This document shows, piece by piece, positions 8,301 to 14,720 of a DNA stretch of 16,456 bases. Below the pieces are notes generated by a model, which was not told the origin of the DNA, did no database searches, and saw nothing but the letters and a program-made list of their open reading frames with translations. The stretch's first letter is position 1; each line of letters starts with the position of its first letter. The DNA comes from Parvibacillus sp035426385 (lineage in GTDB: Bacteria > Bacteroidota > Bacteroidia > Chitinophagales > Saprospiraceae). The stretch spans positions 1-16,456 of the forward strand of contig DAOLZQ010000060.1 of the NCBI GenBank assembly GCA_035426385.1, read 5' to 3'. The position numbers were made by a program, and so were the translations under genes.

Positions 8301-9812
8301 GTAATTTGGATCGGGATTCCCGGAGTTGTCCACGTAATTGGAATTTATTCCTACTAGAGAATTATTACAATCCAGATCACCGGTCTTATCCAAGAAAACA
8401 TTGAAATCTAATACAAGTAAGTTTAGATGAACTACAGTATCACATGGATTACCATTTTTATTGTAAGTGTACACTCCTGTGGTAGAGAAATTATTCCCAT
8501 TTCCACCATTAAACACATCTCCATCACATAGGATCGCATCGATAAATTTCTCAGCCTTTGGAGTTACATCCAGATTGATGGTCCTCACTGACTCACAGCC
8601 ATTGGATGCAATAAATGTTTCAGTATAAGTTCCGCTTTGTGTGAATGTATTTCCTTCAGGAGAGGTAAAAGTTTTCCCCTCACAAATATTTGGATTGATG
8701 GTATCATTTTGAGGACTGGTGTCATCAATCACAGCAGAAGCATAGCAAAATGACTGCTTATTGACAGATCCCCCTGTAGAAGCTGTTAGTCCCCAGTAAA
8801 CTACGGTATTTCCGCCGAAACAATTATTTACAATATCCAGATTCGACTTTGAGATTGTCAGAACTCCGTCGAAATATACGCTAAAGTTCAGCGTAGCCGG
8901 ATCCCAAATATACTTCACTGCATGATCAGCACCATCTTCTACATTTCCACCACCCAAAATTTCCGGCCCTACAATAGGTATATCAAAATCACCATTATAA
9001 TAAAAGGTGGTGTGGTCCTGAGGTGGATCACCATGCTCTGCATTTTGCCAGGTATCGAATGTGATGATAAAAGAATTTGGAATCCCCAGCGCACCGATTC
9101 CTCCGCCTGACTGCCCACACCCCGGTGCAGTGGAATAAACCATGCAAATGCCATCAGCACCGTTGGCATCCAGTGTACCAAAATTCAGCGTAAATTCCAT
9201 TTCAAATGGTAAGCTAAAGTCTATCGAAATATTATACCAGGAGCAACCCTTCTGGGTTTGTTGAGCGGGAGTGAGTTGGACACAATTACTTGAGGTATTA
9301 TATGCACTTCCCGAATTGGTAAAGTTACTCGCATTTGGGTCTGTTATCCTTATCTTAAAAGTGCCGGCAGCTCCTGCTTCAGACCACACCCTGATATAAT
9401 ACGTAGTGCCGGGTGTTAAACTGGTCAGTGTAACACCTGGGTTGGGATCTGTTCCGCATTTTTGATCCTCACGACAGATTATTTCGGTGGGACTACTACA
9501 GGCACCATTGTAAATAGCCATTGCAGGATCTGAACAAGTGAGGCCTTTTACTTCAATAGTAACGGAAGCACCAGGTGGTGCGACAAATGAAAACCAAATA
9601 TCCGGGTCATTATAAGTGCCACATGATGGCGCAGAGATACCCGATGGACTCTCCGACGTAAGATCATGTGTGCTGAAAAAGATGGAATTATTTGAGAGCG
9701 GTATGGCAGAACAGGGATCATTGGCTATGCCATGGAGAGGTAGTGATACTAATGGTATAAGAAAGAGGGGAAATAATAGTTGAATAAGGCCAGTGCGATG
9801 CGTGAATTTCAT
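5343..9812 (-). CDS. Giant T9SS-secreted surface protein: L-type lectin, nine Ig-like repeats, gliding-type C-terminal domain
   Basis: The 1489-residue product has a signal peptide (1 to about 30, hydrophobic LIQLLFPLFLIPLVSLPL). Residues 31-156 form a beta-rich PPC-like domain (DIWFSFVAPPGASVTIEVKG). Residues about 157-360 form an L-type lectin fold: GADGICMVY, a GGGIG loop, then FDTWQNAEHGDPP followed by DHTTFYYNGD, whose Asp, Asn and His fit the metal and sugar site. Two short Cys-containing repeats follow (375-465). Nine Ig/PKD-like repeats of about 85 residues span 466-1229, each with the pattern C...W.T..G.I...G.Y...V....C. After these come one SprB-like repeat (1230-1307), a CxxC-containing linker domain, and the sorting domain at 1391-1489 (HIFVPNVFTPFNRDGINDR, FRIFNRWGAEVF, GWDGSYRGK). 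That last domain is the gliding-motility-associated (CHU-type, type B) T9SS signal, so the protein should cross the outer membrane and be displayed or released. A glycan-binding adhesin is the best inference; the ligand is unknown. No PorP/SprF partner lies beside it. Confidence 0.9.
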   Translation of the reverse strand: MKFTHRTGLIQLLFPLFLIPLVSLPLHGIANDPCSAIPLSNNSIFFSTHDLTSESPSGISAPSCGTYNDPDIWFSFVAPPGASVTIEVKGLTCSDPAMAIYNGACSSPTEIICREDQKCGTDPNPGVTLTSLTPGTTYYIRVWSEAGAAGTFKIRITDPNASNFTNSGSAYNTSSNCVQLTPAQQTQKGCSWYNISIDFSLPFEMEFTLNFGTLDANGADGICMVYSTAPGCGQSGGGIGALGIPNSFIITFDTWQNAEHGDPPQDHTTFYYNGDFDIPIVGPEILGGGNVEDGADHAVKYIWDPATLNFSVYFDGVLTISKSNLDIVNNCFGGNTVVYWGLTASTGGSVNKQSFCYASAVIDDTSPQNDTINPNICEGKTFTSPEGNTFTQSGTYTETFIASNGCESVRTINLDVTPKAEKFIDAILCDGDVFNGGNGNNFSTTGVYTYNKNGNPCDTVVHLNLLVLDFNVFLDKTGDLDCNNSLVGINSNYVDNSGNPDPNYTIVYGWVTDVGSIVSGQGSPSIIVDKPGNYQLNLSITYSGKTCTFTSLSININEDKAAPTAIITQLQGLDCQNDLGTLSGTLSLTPPLTYEWFTIDGNIVGTDINNIVQLDKEGTYTLTVTSLLNGCIDTASFVVNRTGFNVNMNLSKDADINCKNDTVTLYASINPDNGLHYKWKTTNGNIIGIDTIKNIKVDKGGIYTFEIINGVGCSVTKTITVTENKTKPVVNAGSDKIITCVQASVPLTGTVSSPASKFITEWTSPDATISNPTQLTIQAMDPGIYIFTVIDTLNYCTASDTVLVKADVNRPDISINTVDTITCTRISINVSSSLTNPIPNAGYQWKTDSGNIVGNSDGNNILVDKAGIYTVIVVNPANNCIDSTEVEVVGSPDQPIASASADVILDCTQTTTSISATYSSNDPSSQIRLKWTTTDGTILGPDNTTSLNISDPGMYIFRVTNLINNCYDEDTVLVTLNSDKPLIILPQNLTVTCRNPQVDVIATWTNGGNLPVIKWSTIDGNILSNIDTFIRVNRGGTYLIEVENKTSGCKAQGSIVVAQNTISPPFTIQSPALLTCAVKQVTVSLQNTAPNYSFQWSTVNGNIISGGNSDQVTVDRPGIYFITVTDAENGCTAEQQVEVKSDIDVLTAMAGSDKTLNCKIKTILLDGSVNSGNVGLLVQWQTADGIISSGGSTLTPTVNSKGTYILHIINNTNGCEASDTVKVTEAITAPVINQLSDSEADCNDQGGSISFVNISGGPAPYEYHLNNQLVTPVNNVFADLKSGIYTLEIIDANGCSKSEEIQINKKAGITVSLPDTIKMERGDEYLIQPEFSIDTNLLQVLNWSGADYLDCYHCATPLLHPGESALLSIFIEDGFGCKAQAETFILVKKKIPHIFVPNVFTPFNRDGINDRVVIKTDGAIQKIDEFRIFNRWGAEVFSLKNFEPNDSSTGWDGSYRGKVENPGVFVYYLKCVDVNGDSILKKGDITIIK
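6124..8412 (-). repeat. Nine Ig/PKD-like coding repeats of about 254 bases
   Basis: Within the giant gene, nine successive units of about 85 codons share a framework: an early Cys, a Trp about 25-35 residues later followed by T..G.I, then G.Y...V and a second Cys near the end. At DNA level the repeats are diverged. The codons for DGNI or GNI recur as ATATTTCCATC-like words on the plus strand, for example near 6750, 7260, 7757 and 8007, and ATATTGCCATT near 6509. The paired Cys suggest one disulfide per domain after export, forming a stalk that carries the N-terminal lectin. Confidence 0.75.
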
Positions 9813-9932
9813 TTAAATGAAGATATATTGTACTTTATGCGGAAAAATACGAATTTTATATCTTTCGTGAAATGTTTAACCAAACCAAATTATAGAAAAG
9901 TGGCTAAATCGACTATACAGGAAATGTAAAAT

Positions 9933-10142
9933 TTAGTCGCGAGGTCGATATTTTGCCTGATATACAAGGATTATACCGAGAATAATCATAGTGAGTTTCA
10001 CCAAAATTGAGATTCTAGAATCCCAAGTATCAAGAAAACGAAGAAAAACAAACTGCACGCCCACTACCGTCAGCAGGATAGATACAAATCCGAGCATGAA
10101 AAGTAAAAAACCTATTATGGATTGTAAATCTTGTTTATTCAT
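9933..10142 (-). CDS. Small two-helix inner-membrane protein
   Basis: The 69-residue product has two strongly hydrophobic segments (about 9-32 and 45-62) separated by a charged loop (RFLDTWDSR) and a basic end (KYRPRD). I do not recognise a family. Its ATG begins one base after the stop of the upstream ATPase gene on the same strand, so the two are almost certainly co-transcribed and translationally coupled. It may be a membrane partner of that ATPase, or simply a conserved operon neighbour. The 120-base region between its stop and the giant gene's ATG at 9812 is AT-rich. It contains only near matches to the -7 element (CAAATTATA around 9886 on the plus strand). Confidence 0.65.
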   Translation of the reverse strand: MNKQDLQSIIGFLLFMLGFVSILLTVVGVQFVFLRFLDTWDSRISILVKLTMIILGIILVYQAKYRPRD

Positions 10143-10143
10143 A

Positions 10144-11685
10144 TTAAAACCAACCTGATTTACCCCGACCTTTTTTTATTCCCAAAACTCCCAATAGGCC
10201 TCGGGTGAGTTCGCGAGCCACTGTGCGACCTATCTGGCGAGTTGTAGTACTTTCCATTACATCTTGCAAGATGCTCTTGTCTTTTGATTTGCCTGTGGTG
10301 GTCTCTTTGGGTGGAGTTCGCTCTAAAGCATCCTGTATTTTTGCGCTCAGGATCTCGTATGCACTGACGCGATCAACGGTAGTATTATATTTGGCGATGA
10401 GGTGAGATTGATTATTAATTGCATTTATTTCATCTGAAGTCAATATATCCATGCGTGATTCAGGTGCACGTAACATGGTATGCACCACCGGAGTGGGAAT
10501 TCCTTTCTCATTCAGCGCAGTCACGAGTGCCTCTCCAATACCCAGATTAGTGATGATTTCATTCAAATTATAAAAATCACTCAGTGGAAAGTTTTCTGAT
10601 GTAAGTTTAATGTCTTTACGGTCCTTGGCAGTAAAAGCTCGTAGTGCATGCTGCACTTTCAGGCCCAGCTGTCCCAGCACTGCGGCAGGTACATCGGAAG
10701 GACTCTGAGTGATAAAAAATATGCCTACACCCTTGGATCTGATTAATTTGATCGTAGTGGTGATCTGGTCCAGTAGAGTTTTGCTCGCTTCATCGAATAT
10801 CAAGTGAGCTTCATCAATAAACAAAACTAACTTGGGCTTATCCAGGTCACCTACTTCCGGAAATGTGCTATACACTTCAGCCAGCAGTTGCAACATGAAT
10901 GTAGAGAAGAGTTTTGGCTTATCTTGTATATCTGTAAGCCTAATGATAGAGACTATACCCTCTCCATCAGAAGTACGACGCATCAGATCAGAAACGTCAA
11001 AGGAGGGCTCCCCAAAGAATATAGAAGCATCCTGTTGCTCTAATTCCAGCATTTTACGCATGATAGTGCCGGTGGAAGCCGGTGAGATGGTGCCGTATTG
11101 AGCGGTTATTGCCTGCTTGCCTTCATTAGTTAGATATTGCAGCGTCTTCTTAAAGTCTTCCAGATCTAGTAGTGGGAGAGAATTGTCATCACAATATTTA
11201 AAAATAAGTGCGACTACTCCTTGTTGGGTTTCATTTAATCCCAAAATTTTAGAAAATAAAATGGGCCCAAATTCAGTCACCGTAGCTCTTATGCGGACAC
11301 CCGGTTCATTAGACAAGGAGAGGAACTCCACCTGTGAGGCATGTGGTGTGAATGGTATTTTGATTTTTTCCATCCTTTGAGTGATCTTATCATTGGTAAT
11401 CGCCTCGGCGGCAATTCCACTCAGGTCACCCTTTACATCCATAAGAAGTGAAGGCACTCCCTGACGGGCTAACTGCTCGGCGATGATTTGTAATGTCTTT
11501 GTTTTGCCTGAACCAGTAGCACCGGCAATAAGTCCATGCCTGTTTAGCATCTTGAGTGGTATCTGAACTATTGCCTCGGGGAATACATTTCCATCGTGCA
11601 TACCTGCACCCAGTACCAGTGATGCCCCTTTGGTCTGATAACCGGCAAGCATGGCATCTACAAAATTATTTGGCTCACTCATCAT
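10144..11685 (-). CDS. HerA-like / DUF853 family ATPase (YjgR-like)
   Basis: The 513-residue P-loop ATPase belongs to the HerA/FtsK-like superfamily, in the DUF853 (helicase HerA-like C-terminal) group. Visible motifs are Walker A GATGSGKT at 55-62, the following MDVKGDLSG strand, and Walker B LVLFIDEAHLIF with D291-E292. FFITQSPSDVP matches the sensor region, and LKVQHALRAFTAKD matches the conserved Arg-containing segment. The C-terminal tail is Gly/Arg/Lys-rich (GLLGVLGIKKGRGKSGWF). HerA proteins are hexameric DNA translocases working with NurA in archaea; the function of bacterial DUF853 proteins is not settled, and no nuclease lies nearby here. Two adjacent ATG codons (11685 or 11682) could start translation. 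A TAAGTTTG box lies just upstream. The small membrane protein downstream is separated by one base. Confidence 0.88.
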   Translation of the reverse strand: MMSEPNNFVDAMLAGYQTKGASLVLGAGMHDGNVFPEAIVQIPLKMLNRHGLIAGATGSGKTKTLQIIAEQLARQGVPSLLMDVKGDLSGIAAEAITNDKITQRMEKIKIPFTPHASQVEFLSLSNEPGVRIRATVTEFGPILFSKILGLNETQQGVVALIFKYCDDNSLPLLDLEDFKKTLQYLTNEGKQAITAQYGTISPASTGTIMRKMLELEQQDASIFFGEPSFDVSDLMRRTSDGEGIVSIIRLTDIQDKPKLFSTFMLQLLAEVYSTFPEVGDLDKPKLVLFIDEAHLIFDEASKTLLDQITTTIKLIRSKGVGIFFITQSPSDVPAAVLGQLGLKVQHALRAFTAKDRKDIKLTSENFPLSDFYNLNEIITNLGIGEALVTALNEKGIPTPVVHTMLRAPESRMDILTSDEINAINNQSHLIAKYNTTVDRVSAYEILSAKIQDALERTPPKETTTGKSKDKSILQDVMESTTTRQIGRTVARELTRGLLGVLGIKKGRGKSGWF

Positions 11686-11696
11686 AAATATTTACT

Positions 11697-11704
11697 CAAA
11701 CTTA
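11697..11704 (-). promoter_or_regulatory. Candidate -7 promoter element for the HerA-like gene
   Basis: On the minus strand this reads TAAGTTTG, a full match to the fixed bases of TAnnTTTG, ending 11 bases before the ATG at 11685. No -33 TTTG is found at 19-21 bases further upstream. Use of this box would give a leader of only a few bases. It lies in the 94-base divergent region shared with the outer-membrane protein gene. Confidence 0.4.
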
Positions 11705-11766
11705 CGATAAAATTAAGTTTTAGGCATCGGATGAATTAAATGATATGACAGAATGCATTGATTGTA

Positions 11767-11774
11767 TATATTTG
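11767..11774 (+). promoter_or_regulatory. Candidate -7 promoter element for the outer-membrane protein / mqnB unit
   Basis: TATATTTG matches every fixed base of the Bacteroidota -7 element and ends 5 bases before the preferred ATG at 11780, predicting transcription from at or next to the start codon. The -33 TTTG is absent. The box would fall inside the coding region if the upstream TTG at 11762 were the start, which is one more reason to prefer ATG 11780. Confidence 0.4.
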
Positions 11775-11779
11775 AATGT

Positions 11780-12592
11780 ATGAAATGGATTTTTATTTGG
11801 CTACTTCTCTTAGTTCACTATGCAGCACATAGTCAGCAGGGCAATAAGCTGTTCATCAACGGGTACACCCATGGCCTTTCTGAAGCCAATCTTTCCGAAG
11901 CCAATTTTCTAGCAGGAGGTCTCAATCCTGCATGTCTGGGATACACCGATTCCTGGAATCTCCAGGCAGGCGCTATGCAGTCATTTCTGCTTAAGAATCT
12001 TTATAATGCGCACCTTGCCACAGATTTTAGACTAAATAAAAATCAGGTAGCAGGAGTCAGCTTTTATTATGGTGGAAAGACCATTTATCATGAACTTCAA
12101 CTCACCGCTGCATATAGTTTACGTCTGGCAAAGCACACATACATCGGTCTGGCACTTCACGGAATGAGTTTTGTTGCCCCCGAAGTAAAAGCACATTATT
12201 CAGGTACGTTTACGCTGGGTATTCAGTCTATGATAGGGGAGGAGGTGAGTCTGGGAATGTCGACCTTTAATCCAGTAGGCTTCTTCCGCGAAGAAAAAAA
12301 TAATGATCTCAGCCGACAAGTTGCTCTGGGAGTGGGATATTATCCCGCTGATTACTTAGCTTTTTTTCTCTCTGGTCGACTGACTAATGAATATCCGCTT
12401 TCTATCTCAGGAGGTGTAGCCTACACGATAAATAAGAGATTACAACTTTATGTTAGTGCTTCCTCGCAGCCGGCTCAGTTTGGCGTCGGTATTGGATATA
12501 GGTTGAGTGACAAGAGCAGACTGGATCTTAGTGCCACACAACATTTACAACTGGGCCTTTCGCCCGCTTTTTCATATGCTTATGGTAAATAA
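11780..12592 (+). CDS. Outer-membrane beta-barrel protein (PorV/PorQ or FadL-like)
   Basis: I choose the ATG at 11780 rather than the in-frame TTG at 11762. It places a clean signal peptide at the N-terminus (MKWIFIWLLLLVHYAAHSQ, cleavage near AHS-Q), giving 270 residues. The mature chain is made of alternating amphipathic strands (VAGVSFYYGG, ELQLTAAYSLRL, YIGLALHGMSF, FGVGIGYRLS) and ends in an aromatic strand, FSYAYGK, as expected for an outer-membrane barrel. The GGLNPACLGYTD motif near the N-terminus recalls the NPA turn of PorV/PorQ/FadL-like barrels, but assignment to a named family is uncertain. It contains a tandem LSEAN-LSEAN duplication. The last 11 bases overlap mqnB, so the genes are likely co-transcribed although their jobs look unrelated. 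Confidence 0.75.
   Translation: MKWIFIWLLLLVHYAAHSQQGNKLFINGYTHGLSEANLSEANFLAGGLNPACLGYTDSWNLQAGAMQSFLLKNLYNAHLATDFRLNKNQVAGVSFYYGGKTIYHELQLTAAYSLRLAKHTYIGLALHGMSFVAPEVKAHYSGTFTLGIQSMIGEEVSLGMSTFNPVGFFREEKNNDLSRQVALGVGYYPADYLAFFLSGRLTNEYPLSISGGVAYTINKRLQLYVSASSQPAQFGVGIGYRLSDKSRLDLSATQHLQLGLSPAFSYAYGK
11876..11905 (+). repeat. 15-base tandem duplication inside the barrel gene
   Basis: CTTTCTGAAGCCAAT (11876-11890) is followed directly by CTTTCCGAAGCCAAT (11891-11905), differing at one base and encoding LSEAN twice. It sits just after the predicted signal peptide, in a region likely to tolerate length change. Confidence 0.85.
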
Positions 12593-13268
12593 TCTCCTAT
12601 TTGTTGTAGCTACTCCCTTTGAGATAGCTCCGCTCCATACCTGGCTGGAAGAATCGACTAAAAAGGTCGCAGATAATATCTATAATATGAAAGGTCTGAC
12701 GATAACTATCTTGGTCACCGGAGTAGGCACCTTTAATATGAGCTTCCAGTGTGGAAAGCTTTTTGGTAGTGGGTACAAGCCCCAGCTTGCTGTGAATGCC
12801 GGCCTGGCAGGGAGCTTTGATACTGCTCTTGAACTCACCACAGTGGTCAATGTATATAAGGATACTTTTGCTGATGTGGGTGTATATGAAAAGGACGGCT
12901 CGTTTACATCTATTTTCGATCTGGAGCTGATCAAGCCCGATGTCATCCCATTTAAGCAAGGATGGTTGGAGAATGACTCGCATTTAGCTTCTTTCTTACC
13001 AAATAAGACAGCGATAACGGTCAATGCAACTTCAGGTGATGAGGCACGGATCAAAGTTCTGAAAGATAAGTACAACGCAGATTTGGAATCAATGGAAGGC
13101 GCTTCCTTCGCGCATGCCTGTCAGATGAGTAGCATTCCATATCTTCAGATTCGTGTTTTATCCAACTATGTAGAACCACGGAATCGAATGAATTGGAAAA
13201 TAGACCAGTCTATTGCCCGGCTCAATGAAGTATTAATCCATATGGTGCAGGCTTATGCAGCTCCATAG
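12582..13268 (+). CDS. mqnB: Futalosine hydrolase (menaquinone biosynthesis)
   Basis: This is a nucleoside phosphorylase / MTA-SAH nucleosidase fold protein of 228 residues that hydrolyses futalosine to dehypoxanthine futalosine and hypoxanthine in the futalosine route to menaquinone. The N-terminal strand MVNNLLFVVATPFEIAPL, the glycine-rich NAGLAGSF, LESMEG at 168-173 (the ribose-binding Met-Glu pair of the superfamily) and RVLSNYVEPRNRMNW are visible. SNYVEPRNR (194-202) has Asn where MTA/SAH nucleosidases have the catalytic Asp of their SD motif. This change is typical of MqnB and separates it from MTAN. The longest frame opens at a GTG at 12507, but homology begins at MVNNLL, so ATG 12582 is preferred (ATG 12576 is possible). 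The start overlaps the barrel gene by 11 bases. Other mqn genes are not in the window, so a single unlinked step is seen. Confidence 0.88.
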   Translation: MVNNLLFVVATPFEIAPLHTWLEESTKKVADNIYNMKGLTITILVTGVGTFNMSFQCGKLFGSGYKPQLAVNAGLAGSFDTALELTTVVNVYKDTFADVGVYEKDGSFTSIFDLELIKPDVIPFKQGWLENDSHLASFLPNKTAITVNATSGDEARIKVLKDKYNADLESMEGASFAHACQMSSIPYLQIRVLSNYVEPRNRMNWKIDQSIARLNEVLIHMVQAYAAP

Positions 13269-13290
13269 AAGAGATATATAGAAGATTCAT

Positions 13291-13321
13291 TTTGAAAGAA
13301 CCTGATATTTTTATATTATTG
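13291..13321 (+). promoter_or_regulatory. Candidate Bacteroidota promoter upstream of the small membrane protein
   Basis: TTTG at 13291-13294 and TATTATTG at 13314-13321 are separated by exactly 19 bases. This is the best two-part match to TTTG-N19-21-TAnnTTTG in the window, with one mismatch in the -7 box. A start around 13326 would leave a leader of about 13 bases before the ATG at 13339. Confidence 0.45.
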
Positions 13322-13338
13322 ACACAAAATTGTAAAAT

Positions 13339-13545
13339 ATGCCACGTTCAAATAGAGGATTTCACGGTAAAAAAGGAAATTTTAGACAAGGTACTGTGCG
13401 TACTACCGGAGAACCTGAAGTCAAACTTACCAAAGAACAATTAGCGCAAGACGCCGCAGATCGAAAGAAATTTTTCATGATATTGGGAGTTTTAATCGTA
13501 TTCATCCTGCTCATTATTTATTTCTTGATGATGCGCAATCTATAG
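13339..13545 (+). CDS. Small single-helix membrane protein
   Basis: The 68-residue product has a basic, Gly-rich N-terminus (MPRSNRGFHGKKGNFRQG), a short helical charged middle (KEQLAQDAADRKK) and one C-terminal transmembrane helix (about 46-66, FFMILGVLIVFILLIIYFLMM). I do not recognise the family. The basic cytoplasmic head could contact nucleic acid or lipid head groups, but this is only inference. It has its own candidate promoter and lies 29 bases ahead of the WbqC-family gene, so the two may be co-transcribed. Confidence 0.65.
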   Translation: MPRSNRGFHGKKGNFRQGTVRTTGEPEVKLTKEQLAQDAADRKKFFMILGVLIVFILLIIYFLMMRNL

Positions 13546-13574
13546 CGGATAGCACTTACTACAAGATCAGTTGA

Positions 13575-14141
13575 TTGCAGCCACTTTATATTTCTGACCC
13601 TTGCTATTTTCCTCCTGTCAGTATCCTAGAGGCTGCAGTGAAAAATGCTAACTGGAACTGGTGTGATACAGATCAGTATCGTAAACACAGCTTTCGTAAT
13701 GCTTGTTATATATTGACAGCTCAGGGACGTAAACTGCTCTCAGTACCGGTGAGAAAAGGTAAATCATTGCAACTGACCAGAGATGTCTTAATCTCTTATG
13801 ATGAGGCCTGGCAGCTGAAGCACCTACGTGCCCTTCAGACAGCCTATGGCAACACTACCTTCTTTCCACACTTTATTGACGATCTGACCTTAATTCTTGA
13901 AGCCAAGCCAAAATATCTCTTGGACCTAAATCTCAGCATAGTTCATTGGCTTCTCAATATTCCCAAATATAGGAAAATCTGCTTTTCACTGGAGGATCAT
14001 ATGCCGGAAGGGCATATCAACCTACCCTTAGATCGAAGAAATTACGAAATGATAAAGGTCGAGCCCTATGTACAACTTTTCTCAGTGGATAACTTCCAAA
14101 ATAACCTCTCAATCTTAGATAAATTATTTCAGGCTTGGTAA
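13575..14141 (+). CDS. WbqC-family protein (TTG start)
   Basis: The 188-residue product matches the WbqC-like family: YFPP at 11-14, YRKHSFRN at 35-42, a LLSVPV strand, and WQLKHLRALQTAYGNTTFF followed by an LDLN motif. WbqC proteins were named from O-antigen and surface polysaccharide clusters. In Bacteroidota many are unlinked to such loci, their biochemical role is not firmly established, and no sugar genes lie nearby here. The only plausible start is TTG 13575: an in-frame TGA sits immediately upstream (13572-13574), and the family's conserved region begins just a few residues later. TTG starts usually mean modest expression. The 252 bases after it (14142-14393) are AT-rich, with no gene or convincing hairpin visible. 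Confidence 0.85.
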   Translation: MQPLYISDPCYFPPVSILEAAVKNANWNWCDTDQYRKHSFRNACYILTAQGRKLLSVPVRKGKSLQLTRDVLISYDEAWQLKHLRALQTAYGNTTFFPHFIDDLTLILEAKPKYLLDLNLSIVHWLLNIPKYRKICFSLEDHMPEGHINLPLDRRNYEMIKVEPYVQLFSVDNFQNNLSILDKLFQAW

Positions 14142-14393
14142 GGCGGTATTTATTAATATAGCTAAACTGGCAAATATTGGAGAGTTGATTAAAATGATAC
14201 ATATAATAAGCTTGTAATCAATCCGATGTGAATTTTAACCTAGGTTATTAAAGCAATTTCTAAAAATCGATAGACTAATTTTAAGTTTTTTTAAAACCAT
14301 TTACAATTAAGATATGTTTCGTTTGGGATTTTGTGACAATCAATTGTTAAAAAAACCTTGGACTTAGATTATTAACAAAACAAACTTAAAAAC

Positions 14394-14620
14394 ATGAAAA
14401 AAGTAACATTCTTAATTTTATTTTTTGCGACCTCCTTTCAGTTGGTGAATGCGCAAAACAACATCGCACTTGGACCAATCGTGGGAATCGGACTATCAAA
14501 AATTGGTGGTGGTGATGTGGACAAAGAAAACACCAAGTTTTTGCCATCTTATGATTTTGGTGCCAGTGTGATTTTCTCCACTCAAGCTAATTGGGGTATC
14601 GGTGCAGATTTCTTGTACTC
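14394..14620 (+). CDS. Outer-membrane beta-barrel protein, 3' part lost in the assembly gap
   Basis: Seventy-five codons are visible before the N run. The signal peptide MKKVTFLILFFATSFQLVNA with cleavage before QNN is clear. It is followed by IALGPIVGIGLSKIGG, an acidic loop, and strands FGASVIFS and WGIGADFLY, typical of small porin-like OmpA-fold or PorT-like barrels in Bacteroidota. The specific family cannot be decided from this fragment. The upstream bases are A-rich (CTTAAAAACATG) with no Shine-Dalgarno sequence. Any reading frame continued past the gap is artificial, because the sequence beyond it belongs to a sigma-factor gene on the other strand. Confidence 0.75.
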
Positions 14621-14720
14621 NNNNNNNNNNNNNNNNNNNNNNNNNNNNNNNNNNNNNNNNNNNNNNNNNNNNNNNNNNNNNNNNNNNNNNNNNNNNNNNN
14701 NNNNNNNNNNNNNNNNNNNN
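14621..14720. other. Assembly gap of 100 N
   Basis: Exactly 100 unknown bases, the conventional placeholder for a scaffold join of unknown size. Two genes on opposite strands run into it from either side, so the real distance must at least hold the end of the barrel gene and the last part of the sigma gene. It cannot be taken as 100 bases. Confidence 0.98.

Noticed and set aside
6124..8412. CRISPR or satellite-like repeat in the giant gene
   Set aside because: The periodicity is of protein domains with conserved reading frame and variable DNA, not of identical repeats with spacers.
11762..11779. TTG start for the barrel protein at 11762
   Set aside because: It puts MYIFEC in front of an otherwise clean signal peptide and includes a perfect -7 promoter box; ATG 11780 fits better.
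12507..12581. GTG start of mqnB at 12507
   Set aside because: It would add 25 residues overlapping the barrel gene with no family similarity. The conserved fold begins at MVNNLL.
12597..13075. Two antisense open frames of about 130 codons opposite mqnB
   Set aside because: They lie wholly within a confidently assigned gene, have no recognisable motif, and overlap each other in different frames, so they are shadows of the coding strand.
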